Positions 11,281 through 24,089 of a stretch of DNA of 64,000 nucleotides are shown here, one piece after another; within the stretch, counting starts at the first letter, position 1, and each line of letters begins with the position of its first letter. Source of the DNA: Parelaphostrongylus tenuis (Eukaryota > Nematoda > Chromadorea > Rhabditida > Metastrongylidae); the NCBI GenBank assembly GCA_019055375.1, contig JAHQIW010006916.1:25335-89334 (forward strand), given 5' to 3'. The notes below the pieces were generated by a model that saw only the letters and a program-made list of their open reading frames with translations, had not been told where the DNA came from and ran no database searches. The translations under genes and the position numbers were made by a program.

Positions 11281-14200
11281 AAGTGAATATCTAATATACT
11301 TATACGAACATCAATGCATTTTTATTACAAATCCTTACAACATCCTCATGTAAAGGAGGTTAAAGATCCTGTTTGAATAGTTGCTGTATCTCTCCATCTA
11401 GATCAGATCGGTCTACTTATTTTCAATAGGACTGCCTGCAAGCATCGAATCTTGGTCTGCTTCTAAGATTTATTTTAATTCATGCCCATAAGAATATATA
11501 ATTCAGAAAAATAGCTGATACCAGTATTCTCAGCTCTTGACAACATTATGCTGCTGTCTCGAAACTGTGTTTGCACATTTTTGGTCAGTAATCCATAGTT
11601 TGAAAACACCTCACAATGAGAGTTCAATACTCTTATGATTTAGTTAATACACGATGTTGATATGATGAATAAGATTTACTAGGCAAACGATTTGCCGTCT
11701 TATTTAAAGCCGATGATTCAGGCTGACTCTCAACAGACATTAGCTGGTTTATTCCTATTTATTAACAAATGGATATTTTAAATTCAAACACAAAAAACCT
11801 TTGGATATGTTATAGGGTCTAATCGATCATGTATATAGCAGATAAATCGATCGATGTCTGATAAAGAAAAAAGTTTTGTACATTCGTCGAATACATTGGG
11901 CGAAATAATAGAGATTGCTTACTTCCTTCCACCTTAAAACTTCACTTAAAGAATTCATTATATAATATTCACTACTAGATATATTATATTTAGCCAGTGC
12001 AATACATCGAAATTCCAAAATATCCACCAAGTATATATTTGTATGAGTATACATTCAATCTTATATTCCTATTTCAAATTACGGCCCAACATGTTCCGAT
12101 GTTCGAAAAGCAACTAGTGTTTTTTCTCTCACATAACTTTGGCTCTAACATAATATGGCTTACGTAATTTTAAGGCACTTTTTTGAGGTTTATTCTGCTA
12201 TTATCAAATTCTGTAACCATTTGGCCTACACTCAATTCGCCTTCCATGTTGGTGATCTGCGTCAAGGATGATGGCAACTGCGAACACATTTTGAGGAAAC
12301 AAATCACCTTGAATTCAAATAATGTAGAACCTTGGAATTTTCCAAGAGTGTGTGTAGCTCAGTTGTTGAGTTTGACCGAAACCACACATGCAGTCGTTGG
12401 TTTGGATCCGGCGTTCATGCTGCTGTTTCTCTGTTTCTGGAACAGGAAATCTGGCACCTATACGCTTAAGAAAATAGAAGTTTTCACTTGATACAAAGTA
12501 GATCTGCAAGTCTGTATAGAGCCCATATATGCATCCAATCTCCGTTTGATGTCGCTTGATGAAGACGATTGCTCAGCGAACGTCCTAGAGATTGATCAAC
12601 TCTGAGTGACTTATCATTTGTCCGCCATGCTTCGCTTCTACCTAAACCTAAGAAGACACAGCCTTTAGAAGGACTAATTGAGTAGTCTGTTCTGATAATG
12701 TGCGAACCACCTACATTCCAAAAAGTCCTGTCTCAAAACCATTTTCGGAAGGTGCGTTAAGTTCTCAACTTGGATGAAATGTTAGTCCTCGTCTCAGCTG
12801 TTCGATTGAAGAGCGCAATATTTTTGCACAATTTCTCTAAGAGATTCATCTTGTTTTTCTTCTTTTGCAACTATTTATCTTTTATGTTAACGGCTTTTGC
12901 TTCTTTGTTTTGCTTTTTCCCATTTATAGAGCACTCAAAATAGGCAAAGGTTGCGATTGTTCACCTACAACACGGCAGTGAGCAGCCTCAGTGAGCTTCC
13001 CTCTATTTGTTGGACTCCTTTTTGGGTTGGTATAGCCCATAGAAAAAATAAATTTTGGTGATAAGTTCTGAACAGCAGCCTGTTAGATGGCAAATGTCGA
13101 TGGTGTGCCACGAGCGCTGATAGAATGGCATAATGGTATTGAGGCAGTTAGAAGCAAATCTTCGGAGTGACTGTGGTATGCGATGAAGAGATAGAGAGAT
13201 ATGGTTCTTTCCCGTTATCTCCGATCTGTTTGAGTCCTTTAGTAAAACGCATTATTTGCTTCTGCGAAGCTTTCTGACAATCATTCGATAACTAAAATGA
13301 AATCAAAATGAATGGCGCATTCTATTTTTCAAATGACTTGTTATTCAAGCTGTAAAGTCGCAATAATATTTTTCTGCTCATTCAAACACTTTGCGCCGGA
13401 TAAAATTTCTTTTATGAGCAATTAACAATTATTACATAGGACAAATTTTATCAATTTGTACAGTGTTCAGTTTTTGGAAAGGACTCCTTAGAGCACTGTA
13501 ACAGTGAAAGGAATATTAGGATTTGCGAATTTGGATCTCTTTCAAATTTAGCATCCCATTTTGACCTCTTGGAAAAACGGCTTTTCCTATTTTTCAAAGA
13601 GCTCCAGTAACTGTTTGATAGTTGAACTCACGGCAATTCTAGAGGTTTACTTCATTTCTAGAGTGGCTTTCTTAGTGATATCCAACATTGAAAGCAAAAA
13701 TATCTTCCAGACTCAAGCATTTGAACAAAGCTCTTCCTCTAAACATTAAATAATTGTTCGATAGCCCAAATCTCGGCGATTTTCATATGATCGTTATTTT
13801 AGGAAAGGATTACTCATTGTACTGCTGCAGTCAAATGAAGATTAAGTTGATCGATATGTTGCAAAAGCACGGTTACTTGGGGCCAATGTCGCGAAATCCT
13901 ACCAAATGGAGTGCGAAACCTGATCCTTCTTTTGACTATTAAGCGCTGTAAGGAGTCCTCTCCAATAATCAGCTACGTTTTTGGAATCACTGGGATTTGC
14001 GGCTATCGAATTGCTTTTGATTGTTCGTAGGAAAAGCTTTGATCGGTGATGAATTCTCAAGTGAGAATTACATTTTTTATCTCGACTGTTGCAGCGCAGA
14101 AAAGCGAGCCATTTGAGAAATAAAGAGCACTGTCTGAATTCACTTGATTTCGGCTATTGAATGCATGCCAAAAATCTAGTGGAACAGGGCTTTTCCAGCA

Positions 14201-15685
14201 AATACAAAGTGCTCACGAGCGCAATTCTTGAGTGCGATTGTATGCGTCAGAAATTGCTTTCACTAGTTAGGATTTTAAAGACAGCTGGACGCTATTTTTA
14301 TTAAAAATACGTTTACAAAAGTTATTTCTTAAATGATCAAATTTTTTCTAGCAAGAAAGTTACAATAATTGAAAATGAACTATATAATAACAAAATATCC
14401 GCTGTAAATTAGGAAAAATGGACTGCGATTGCAAAACGTTACCATATATTCATTAGTAAGACGTACTATGGACATTTTTCTAAACAGTAAGATTAGGCAT
14501 TTTCCCATCTGAGCACCAATCCGGCCCCTTGTAAAAAGGTATTTTTTGGCAGTTCACAAAGCTTAAATAAATGCTCGATATCACGGATTAGTGAAATTTG
14601 AATGACATATCTCACCTTCAACAAAGGCTTCTTATTGCGTTGGAAGAGCAGAAATAAAATTTTGTTCCTCATTGAAAGATTTCTCGCTGATCAAAACATT
14701 TCCTTTGGAGTTTTAGCAACCATTCAATAGGTCAAATTCTGGGTATTCCAAATATTTATTTGGTTTTTCATGATAAACCTGATATTACGCTGTAACAATC
14801 AAACGAATATTGGATTTCGCAAAAAATGGATCACTTCAACTATCCTCTCTTCAATAAATCCATCGGGGGAAACGTAAATCTTGGTCGTTTCGAATGTTTA
14901 GACATCCAACTGATAGCTCAAATCAAAAAAATTCTAACGTTTATTTCGTTATCAAAAAGGTTCTGGACGAGGGCCTTCCTCATGAAGTTTGAAAAACCAA
15001 ACGCTTGATGAAATATCAAGGATTTCAATAACGCTTTTGATTTTTTGAACAGACTTCTTAGTGCTTCATTGGAATCAAAAAAAAACATTGAGTTTCGCAC
15101 TCCGTACCTTTTTTCACTTTTGCGAAGCACAATCTTCTTTTGGCTGTAACTGCGTGATACGAAGTCGACATTTGAAACCAAATAGATCATTGAAATTTCC
15201 AAGATCTAGTCTATCGATTAATTACTGAAACTGCAGAGGGAAAGCTTTGGTCGGCAAGAAATCCTTGAATGAGAAAAAAAATTTATTTTTGCTCTTCCAG
15301 CGCAATAGAGAGGCCTTTCTAAAGATCAAACAGGCCACTAGTTTTTTTTTATGACTCTAATTATCGAATGTTTACTTGAAAAATGAAAACGACCACAAAA
15401 TGCGTTTTTCCAATGTATCGAAGTGCGTAGCAAAAAATAGAAGTAGTTCAGTTTAGCGAAACACAATCTTCTTTTGGCTGTTACAGCTTATAACATGGTC
15501 CATTTTGAAAGACAAATAAATTGTTGTAATCCTTAACGTTTGACCTGCCGATCGATTACTGAAACTACGAAGGAAAAGCTTTTGTCAGCGAGAAATCTTT
15601 GGATGAGAAACAAAATATTATTTTGCTCTTTCAGCGCAGTAACAAGGCCTTTTTGAAAACTGAATGCAGCACTCAAACTCTTTGA
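11281..15685. other. No gene recognised
   Basis: AT-rich DNA. At 12345-12420 there is a diverged tRNA-like stretch (GTGTAGCTCAGTTGTTGAG followed by 'ggtttggatccgg'), possibly a degraded SINE head. The 102-codon frame at 12183-12491 overlaps it and is not convincing. Nothing else could be assigned. Confidence 0.4.
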
Positions 15686-15689
15686 TTTA

Positions 15690-15805
15690 CCCAATATTGT
15701 AGAGTGCTGTGCACAGACATTTGCGTCAGCTGGGATTCGAACCCAGATCTCACTCTTTCCGGGAGCGTATGATAACCGTTGCACCTAGCACAGCACTCTT
15801 ATTTA
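15690..15805 (-). repeat. tRNA-derived SINE, family A
   Basis: On the minus strand this reads a box-A-like head, a box B of the form GGGTTCGAATCCCAGC and the tail 'gcaaatgtctgtgcacagca'. Diverged in the tail but clearly the same family as 3893-4020. Confidence 0.65.
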
Positions 15806-16479
15806 CACTATAACGCGTTATCTGCCAACAGTTGGATAGTTAGTTAATCGTCATAAACAAGCTCAGAATAAGTTTTTTGTGAAGGGTAGAAACGGCGCCC
15901 AGGTAATGGAAAAGTACACATGTTTACTATCGAAACTGAAATTTTCCAAGTTATCGATTGACTGCGAGAGCATCAAGGTGATAAGGGAGCGTTCAATTTC
16001 GGCTCGAAATATACTCCTTTTCGCGAGGATGTGGTTTTCACCTTTGAAGGAGACAAGATTATAGGAAGCATTAGCGCCATTCTTGCCAGAATTAGTTATG
16101 CAGGTGTCTCATCAGTAATATTTCACCGTTTTTTGATCATAATGTTCTTTTAAGAACTCAATTAACTTTCTACTAGAGCACGCACAAATCTTCGTAACTG
16201 TCGAAACGCCGCACCTAGCTGGGGGTCATAATGATTCTCGTCGTCCTCAAAAGATTAACCAATAACACTACCGACGTCTGTTTTGGCAGCGAAGCTTTGC
16301 GCATCGCTCAAATCATTAAGTATTTCTAAAATAAAAACTAGTTGAATATAAAGCATTGTTGTTGATCACATATGTTCAGTATTTGTAAGCATAACTTGTA
16401 TCACTAACAACATGGCTTGCCAGGTCAAACAGTTGATCGATACCTTATCTCAATTAAACAGTGATAGCAGAACAAAACC

Positions 16480-16600
16480 CAGGTAGTGCTTAGGTTAAAA
16501 GTCGCGCCTTTGCAAAGGGTGAGATGCGGATTTGGTCTCCGGCTGATGTATAAGATTTTGTGTATCACTCAACAATATTGAAGTTATAGTTGTTACAACA
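16480..16600 (+). repeat. tRNA-derived SINE, family A
   Basis: Plus-strand copy: 'gcctttgcaaagggtgagat' anticodon-arm region, box B 'gcggatttggtctccggc', then the family tail 'attttgtgtatcactcaaca'. The upstream 16400-16440 segment ('ggcttgccaggtcaaacagt') matches the 5' leader seen at 37230 and 41490. Confidence 0.6.
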
Positions 16601-17849
16601 CACCACTACTAAGAAGCGTTCAAATTTACAAATTTTGTGTGTAGACGGACGTAGAGGACAAATGCGAGTTAATGAATCATCTGCTCAAAGTGATAGATCC
16701 CGCGCAGTAAATTGTAAAAATGGGTTTCTGCCCTAATTAAAGTGCAGGGATATTTCATTCTGCTATATTTCCATGCATATGCTGATGGATGCGCAGAACA
16801 TCTTACCTAAGCGTAATTTGTGTGAGAAAGATGAAAAGAGAGGTAGCGAGTTTTTATGTTATTGTCATCTGATTCCTGTTGTCGCTTTATTTGCGGTACT
16901 TTTTGTTTCATTCAAGCTGTCTCACGCATTTTGTCATTTAGATCTTCAATATCTGCTCGAGGTCACTTGAACATAGTTGTAAAGTGCGACGATGCGAGAA
17001 GTCGAACTAACGTTGATGATGTGCCAGGAAAGTCAGACACTACTGTGCTAGTTAGCATAAGTCTTCAACGGGGCGCGCACGTTGTGAAAATTGGATCCAA
17101 GTTTTTCGCTGAAGCAACCTAATTTCTAATTAAACATTGAGTAGGATCGCATGTAGCTCACACGAAATTCAAGATTGCTTCTTTACTAAGCGAGAGGTTA
17201 GTTGTCACAGAGAAAAGAAAAACAATAATTAGATGTGTTATCGCCGCTCCTCCCTCTTCGGAATTTTTATCCTTACCACTTCAACGACGAGATAGAGATC
17301 AATTTTCATAAATTTTTAGACGAGACTATCACTATGCTCAATTGCTATTGTGAGAAAAGATTGGTCCAAACTTCATAGCACCTTCAAAATGAGGATGCAA
17401 TCGGTTAGCGAGCTAGTGGGATCACAAACTATATTGCGACCAAAAGTGGTAAGGGTGCGGAATTTGAGGTAGTTCCATATCAATTAAATGTTGCAATAAA
17501 ACAAAAATATCTCAGAGATACTTTTCTTCGCCTTTTGTTGTTTTAAAAGAGATTTGAGGGTCAGTACCGAAAACTGAGCATCCTACCGCATGGAAGGAGT
17601 AACCTAATGGGTCTCCGCTCTGAGAACTTGTTGAGCATCATATCTTTCCTTTAGATTTTTCGTGACTAAATCGTACTTTCTAGTCGCCAATCGTATGGTG
17701 CACTTGACAAACCAGGAAATTCTGTTGGCTCTTGTGCTTTGTTGTAGTCAGAATGTTTCACTTGTCCTGCTCAACTCATCTTCAATAGCCTGGCGCACAG
17801 AACAGCATTCGCGATCTTCGACTTGTCGTAACTTAAAACTTCAAAATCT

Positions 17850-19090
17850 ATCTCTCTTTTGCAAAATGCGACATACTTTCATCAATGAGTCCAGTAACGC
17901 CAAATGATCTCTCGTCCTGCCTGAGTAACGACCAAATACTGATACATGCGTTAAAGCAGAGATAAGTGTTAAGTGGAAATAATGGGCATGGAGTCGGATG
18001 TTTTTGGTCATCTTCACTGCATTCTTAATGCTGTTGAATGCTCTCCAAGGCTCTCGTTTCCTTTTGCTCAACTCCAAAGCTAGGTCATTCATCATGTTAA
18101 TTTCGCAACCTGGATAAACGTAGCTGGAGCGTTTGGAGATTTTCGTTCCGTTGAGCGTGAACGGGGCATTCAAAATTTGAGCGTGAACGGGGCATTCAAA
18201 ATCTATCCGTTCCTCATGAACATCGTTTTCGTTAGATTTAGTTGAAGACCAATCTATTTAAAGGCGTCGTCGAAATCAGCCAACATTCGTCGAGCTTGGC
18301 TGATGTTTGGTGTTATGAGGACGATATCATCTGCAAAGTAAAGATGGTTTAATTGTCGACCGTCAATTTTCCCTCCCATATCTTCCCATTCTAATGCTGG
18401 CATGAGGTTTTGGACGGTAGCAGTGAATAATTTTGGTAAAATTGTATCACCTTGTCGAGCTCCTCTTCTTACTCCTATGATGATATCATTGTAGAATGGA
18501 AATGTTATGGTCGTGAAATCTTTGTACAGCTCACGAAGATCATTGTATACCGAGTAGGGACGCCCTGGTTACTCGGAACCCCTACAACCGCTTCCGTTTC
18601 CACTGAATCAAAGGCTATTTTCAAATCAATGAAAGTGTGAGAGAGTGGTTGTTTGCACCTTCGAGTAACTTCAATAAATCTTGTGATCGTGTGGATATGG
18701 TTATGGTACTAAATCCTTTTTGGAACCCTGTTTGTTCTCATGGCTGTCCTTCGTCCAGTGTTCTATCAATTCTGTATAGGATGACTCGAGTGAAGAGTTT
18801 GTGGACAACGGACAGTAAACACATTGGGGGATAACTGCCTGTGTCGTAAAGGTCTCCCTTTTCGAACTGCAACACGGTCTTGCTGGTTTTCCATTGAATG
18901 GGAACCTTGCATTTTGATAGGTAGCGAGTGAAGAGCCGAGCCAGGCTGTTGATGAAAACTGGCCGTAGATTATTCAGGTGCGGTGGGCTAATCCTGTCTG
19001 GACCGGGTGTCATTGTGTTCCTCACCGACGATATAGCATGTCGGATTTTGGGATAAAAGTGTACCGTCAGAGCTTTCGGATGTTTTACTT
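17850..19090 (-). pseudogene. RTE-type non-LTR retrotransposon, reverse transcriptase remnant
   Basis: In order on the minus strand are the conserved RTE entry GPDRISPPHLNNL, then LARLFTRYLSKCKVP, the fingers motif KGDLYDTGSYPPMCLLS, KLFTRVILYRI, LDEGQP, a diverged palm A region around FIDLKIAFDSVETE, GVRRGARQGDT and the catalytic palm C motif YFADDIVL at about 18320-18345, followed by thumb sequence (ISQARRMLADFD). Several frames are needed to read it and there are stops, so it is dead. The endonuclease half is missing and the 3' end breaks off near 17850. RTE elements encode an APE endonuclease and RT used for target-primed reverse transcription. The match comes from memory of the RTE family. 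Confidence 0.9.
18151..18201. repeat. 25-bp tandem duplication inside the RTE remnant
   Basis: The unit TTGAGCGTGAACGGGGCATT plus CAAAA is present twice in direct succession. It is a simple local duplication that disrupts the thumb-coding region. Confidence 0.85.
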
Positions 19091-19099
19091 TTCATTCAA

Positions 19100-20575
19100 A
19101 GCGTACATTGTGTTTGTGGGTGTGACCGTGCCACTTTCATAGGTGAATCAAGCATTAGAGGCACTTTATTCTTTGGCAGCTATCACTAATAAATGTTTAT
19201 CGATGTCAGACACTGTTCTTGCTAATGAGCCACTTTTGTTATACTTATCAATTTGTGTAAGTTCCAGTCAAAGCGTAATTAAACATTTCAACAGTGCTCA
19301 TGTACATTTGAATTCAGCATTCCGGACGTTCAACCACCTAAATGTCACATATTCAGATCATGATGATCTCAGTTACAAATGTTATCACACTGGCAAAAAG
19401 ATATTTCTAAAGTGAGTTCTACCCCGTGAATTCCACGCCGCAAACGTATTTGCAGTGTGGATCATGTAGAGGATATAGTCATAGAGGTAAGACTGAGTAG
19501 AGAATCCGACCATTATCATGTAGCTAATGAGCTGAAATTGAAATATTTATTGGCTAAGTGAGCCACGAGTGTCATTGGCCGATCACAGTACGCTCTGCTT
19601 TTCAGGCCGTAAGTGCTACAGACAATAGCAGATCGTACTGCTTCAGATTCTCGACAAATGAAAGCTTCTGACATTTGTGCTAATCTACAATTCAAAGCGC
19701 ATGTCATGGTCGTAGCTTAGCTGTTATCTTCGTCACAATTCGCTAATCCATGGGAGGAATCGTGGTTTACTGACTATAGTGACAGTGTAAAGGACTATTT
19801 TTGTATGAATATTCTCCTTTGGAGTGACATGCCGTTCTTATGCTGAAACCAAGAGGCCTCTTTTCAATTCGTTTACCTGGGCAAAAACTGTTGAGTCCGA
19901 AAAGTGCTCTCTCGAGAGCAGTCGTTATCATTTACCTTCCTGAACGAATAGCAATCAACATCACAAAGTATTTTCTAACCGTGATGCTCCTAATGAGCAT
20001 CATCGTGGTACAAATATTATTTATGGCTTAAGGTTAGGTGTCATACTTACTGAACTTTAGATGCCTTCAGAATTTTTGTTCTACGCAACAAATGTCTTCA
20101 AGACAAGTCACGAAAATAAGGGCAGCAAACTTTGAGTAGATTTACTATGAGCCGGTTATTTCAAGTTTTCGAAAGACCACGCAGCCAGAACTAAAGGATA
20201 GAAGAAACAGGGGCAGATTGAGAACAGGAACTAGACTAGGCAAGTTGTTGGGTCTCGGCATAACCGGGCGACTGATTATTGACAAGTCGTCAATTCATCA
20301 TTCTACCTTCATTGTAAGGATTCCTCGACTCGTGATCCAGCACTTAGCCCACTTTATTTTGTTCAAAGACTGATTGACAACGGACATGAGCACAGTGCCA
20401 ACTAACAGGATAGTCAGGAACAAAACTCTCAGGCATTACACCGCTTCATTTCCAGTACTAGTCATGTCGCACCACCAGCAACATGACTGCCGACAAAGTC
20501 AAGAAAAAGATTTGCGTGACATTCTCAATACAACTACAGCACTAAAAGGGTAACTATCGTAGTTGGGTAGTTGCC
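19100..20575. other. No gene recognised
   Basis: Unassigned DNA. Positions 19143-19415 are open for 90 codons on the plus strand, without motif or splice context. Confidence 0.35.
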
Positions 20576-20579
20576 CATT

Positions 20580-20860
20580 GTCAGGTGACAAATGCGAAAC
20601 CGATCTCATTCAATGAACAGGAACTTTTTTAGGAGTGTTAGCAATCATCCAAAATCTAAGAATAAAACACCTTTCGTTGAGAGCTAGTACTCTTTCGAAA
20701 GCGCACCTTTTAGGAAACTTGATAATGTATTTCCTTCTTGGAATAGCTCTTTTGATGGCGCTGTAAGAGGATGAAAAGATATGTGCATCATACCTCGTCG
20801 GACCAAGCTCCTCCCTTAAATTATTAGAAGTCATTCGATAGCGAGTGTATCATGACTCCA
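20580..20860. repeat. Long-TIR element, module A/B copy
   Basis: Starts 'caggtgacaaatgcgaaacc', close to the family end, and continues with 'agtgttagcaatcatccaaa' and 'attagaagtcattcgatagc', as in the A and B modules at 25640 and 34925. Confidence 0.5.
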
Positions 20861-21369
20861 ACGCCGTGCTTGTTTTCTGATATTGCCGTTTGGCAGAAAA
20901 TAATATCAAGTTTCACATTTTCGGCTACCTTGTTTGCCGCTTAGTCCATGGGGTCTGAGAGAGGAGGGCGGGACCAACTGGCCGATGCTCTGGCCGGTGG
21001 TTATGTGGAATGCAATTTGCTATTCAATTGAAGTTTTCTTTTCCGCCTTTATATCCGATATAAATCGGTGATAAGATCGGAAATTACGAGGAATCACCTT
21101 CTTTTATCATTGATGCTTGATGATTACCAGACAAGTACTACTTCAATGTAACGGTCACCTAGGATGATACTGGTTGGTTGTGTTAACGTTAACCTTATTG
21201 CTTAACAGTGGCCAAAAACATCATACGAGAAGAAATGAAGAAACGATCTGCCTCGCTAAAGGAGAATCTTGATAAGAGGTGTAGTAACCATTCGGAAGCC
21301 TAAATCTCAGGCTATTGTGCAGTGTGTTATTTTTGAAAAGATTTCAAACGCTGTAGCATTTAAAACCAA

Positions 21370-21485
21370 AAGTGTGGAATGGAGTGCTAAAACATCTGCA
21401 TCGGCTGGGATTCGAGCCCATATCTCAACGTGCTGAATCGTTGCACTATCGGCGCGCGTTTTTCACACTACTCTTTCTATGGTGA
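21370..21485 (-). repeat. tRNA-derived SINE, family A
   Basis: The minus strand has 'ggctcgaatcccagccgatg' as box B and a head matching the other copies. The anticodon arm is shortened, as in the copy at 57110-57310 (both read 'cgtgctgaatcgtt' on the plus strand), which suggests a subfamily. Confidence 0.65.
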
Positions 21486-21749
21486 AGCATTTAAACAACA
21501 TTATGTTTCACAGTCGCTTTCTTCCTTAAGTGCTATCTCATTATATATCATCGGAAAAAGCTCTTTCTATAGATTGTGAGTACTCTTTCGATAACACGGA
21601 TCTCGAATAATTCAACAATGTCTTTGACTTTTGAGAAGATTTTTTCAGCGCAGCAGCTAAGAGAAAGTTTTGTGCATCACATAAGAGTGTTTTTCGCAGG
21701 AAAACTCTTACCATGAGTATCTCCGGAAAAACCGGTTTACTGCAGTGTA

Positions 21750-22240
21750 ATAATCAATTAGCACCAAAACTCACATATAGTGCGCATTTGCTTACCGCTT
21801 AGTGTGCGCGCTGGCCGTGAATCGACACGCGACCAATAGATCGCGCTGGCGCAAATCACATGTGGAGTACGATTTTTGCTAATGAATTCGGAATTTTCCT
21901 TCGTTTTGAAAGTAACTGCAGTTAAACTTTCATATGCTTTTTGTGCTTTGTGCGTTTTTGTGCGATTACTTACGGTGAGTTTTTCGATCAATCCATGTCA
22001 ACGCCGTATACCTCTCCTATGCTTTTTTCGGTTCTTTGTGGTTATAAGGGAACAAATGAAAAGCCGATCTCATTCGCTGGAGAGTAACTGTTCATTGGAG
22101 TGCTAGTAAGCATTCGGAAGCTAAGACTTGACGCTACCGCCTCAAACTGCCGATTTTCTAAAACACCTTTTTATAATGTTGTAGCATCCAGATCAAAAAT
22201 TATGTTTCACATTCGTTCTTCACCATCATTTTGTCACGCG
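21750..22240. repeat. Long-TIR element, modules C and A
   Basis: Contains 'tcacatgtggagtacgattt' followed by 'cggaattttccttcgttttg' (module C edge), then 'cgatctcattcgctggagag' and 'agcattcggaagctaagact' (module A). This is a rearranged or nested arrangement compared with 34925-35690. Confidence 0.5.
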
Positions 22241-22249
22241 CATAATTCA

Positions 22250-23790
22250 TGGGAAGCCGACAAGCAAATCATTGTGTAGAGAACTTTTCGTAGTAGCCTA
22301 TCCAATCGATTTATCTAGAGTTTCTGTCGAAGCGGAAAAAAATTCTCAATCGATTAACTAAATATCAATCGATCAGTCTCGCCCTGCTCTGCTGCGCAGC
22401 CTGCTGCGGCCTTCGCCTTGTCGAATAGCCTGTAAAAAACATTACTAAAAATGTAAAATTCTAATTTATTTTTTTCTGCTAAAGCGTATCTTCAAAAAAT
22501 AAGCACAATGCTAGGAGCAGAAAACATTGGCTTCAGAAGATTATTTGAAGTCTGATAATAGAGCTTTGTCCGGCAAGTTTTATAGCGCAAATTAAAGAAC
22601 AGAGGAAATCAAAAGATCAAAAGAACTTTTTATGAGCAAACGCATTCTTGAGTTCTTTGAAGCTTCTGGTATAGTTTCAGTGCTAGCACTCTAAGAAAAG
22701 CGTTTTGTTTGGCGGTACATAAGTAAGGTAAGAAACAAAACACGTGATTTCATAAAACCTGATTTTATTTTGAATGTTAGGATGCCCTAGAGGGGTGATT
22801 TGAAAAACCGGCAGAGTGTGGATGTAGTCCACAAGTCTTGGCTTTGGAATGGTTGATAACTCTCCTATGAAAATTCTTCTCCATCGAATGAGATTGCTTT
22901 ATTTGTCCCCTAAACTCAGAAAGAAAACTTCTTTGGTTTTTTTTTTCGAAATAATGCTTTACATTTTCCATTGAGTAGTGTCCAGTCACAAAGCTGCATT
23001 GTAATTAGTGTATAATAATCGGTAATCACTGATGATTCGGCCAGCTAATGCTTGGAAATCTTCGTTTTGATGCTAAGTTCAAACTCATCTCAATGAGTTC
23101 GAAGTCTTTCTGTGCGATTTATAGATATTGTGTCGATAATGTATGTGCGGCACTTATTGCTCACTTTTCTGCTTTGTAGTTCACTCCTGTGCATCACTTT
23201 TTGCACAAATTGAGCGCTACTGCTTCTTCTCTTTTTCGTAATATCGTACAATTATGAACCGTTTTGAGGCAACAAAATTTTGTGTTCAACTCGGTTTTCA
23301 GCTTATCTGAGTGAACACATTGGCTAATGGACGTGACACTCGTCTTAGACGACTATTCTTGAATCATAGCCTATGGTCTGTCACACACTCTTATGCATGG
23401 TCCCAAATTTTTAGCAAAATTGATCCTTGTAGGACTTTCGCCTACAAAGAGCATCCTCAGTTGCATCGATGCCGCACGAGAACACACGCAAAGGGAAACG
23501 AGTATTAACATGAACTGAGAAGATATCACAAGTGATGGCGTCGACTGCGAAACGCTTTCACACAGTGGCGGAATCTTTTTAATCCGTTGCTTACTCGAGC
23601 CTCGTATGTCTCAGTTTAACAGAAAATTTCATTTGAAATTTTTTCCCTTCAAAGGTTTCATCAATATCATTGGTCAATGATGATGTATCATTTATTTGAT
23701 ATTTGTGGGAATGTATCCAATCTCTGAAGCAATGCGATTTGTTCCTCAGTTTTCAATCTTACTCAACTTAAGTTCGATATTTTCATGCGT
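22250..23790. other. No gene recognised; one further long-TIR fragment
   Basis: A short GC-richer stretch at 22380-22430 and a family-like fragment at 22760-22960 ('gatttgaaaaaccggcagag') are the only features I could place. Confidence 0.35.
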
Positions 23791-23795
23791 TTCAG

Positions 23796-23931
23796 CAAGT
23801 TAATTAAGGAAAAATTACACAGAGAAATGGAAGCATTTTTTGACGAATCCAGTGACTTGTTTGCAAACCAGCTGTTCACCAGGCTCACTGCAGTATGGGA
23901 AAGATATAAGTTCTTCATGGAAAAAAATCTA
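23796..23931 (+). CDS. Exon-like segment of an unrecognised plus-strand gene
   Basis: The segment follows a good nematode acceptor (ATGCGTTTCAG) and reads 45 codons of amphipathic, helix-like sequence (for example KLIKEKLHREMEAFFDESS and TAVWERYKFFMEKN). A weak GTGACA donor follows, and a second exon with its own TTTCAG starts 51 nt downstream. Joining the two gives a phase mismatch: this exon ends in phase 0 and the next needs one base carried over. Either the donor is elsewhere or the gene is broken. I do not recognise the protein. A soluble, helical protein is all that can be inferred. Confidence 0.45.
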
Positions 23932-23982
23932 GTGACAATATCAAACATTTAATTTCACGAGTACCTTGGTTTCTAATTTCAG

Positions 23983-24083
23983 ATTGCGACTACATTGAAG
24001 AATTAGATGATTTTTGTTGTTGCTATGGAAGACATCTCATGAATATCGATCCGATCACACTAGAGATATTCGATATCCTAAGG
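23983..24083 (+). CDS. Exon-like segment of an unrecognised plus-strand gene
   Basis: Follows the acceptor TCTAATTTCAG and ends at CTAAGG|GTACGC. It encodes an acidic, Cys-containing segment (DYIEELDDFCCCYGRHLMN, then ITLEIFDIL). The intron to the previous exon would be about 51 nt, typical of nematodes. The reading frame used here carries two bases before the first full codon, which does not match the preceding exon's end. Family not recognised. Confidence 0.45.
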
Positions 24084-24089
24084 GTACGC

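Noticed and set aside
12183..12491. 102-codon plus ORF
   Set aside because: Overlaps a diverged tRNA-like SINE head, with no conserved motif and an equally open antisense frame.
16773..17122. Overlapping plus ORFs (65 and 88 codons) and a coiled-coil-like minus frame (DIEDLNDKMRETA)
   Set aside because: Both strands look protein-like, the minus frame has a TGA, and no splice signals or family resemblance allow a choice.
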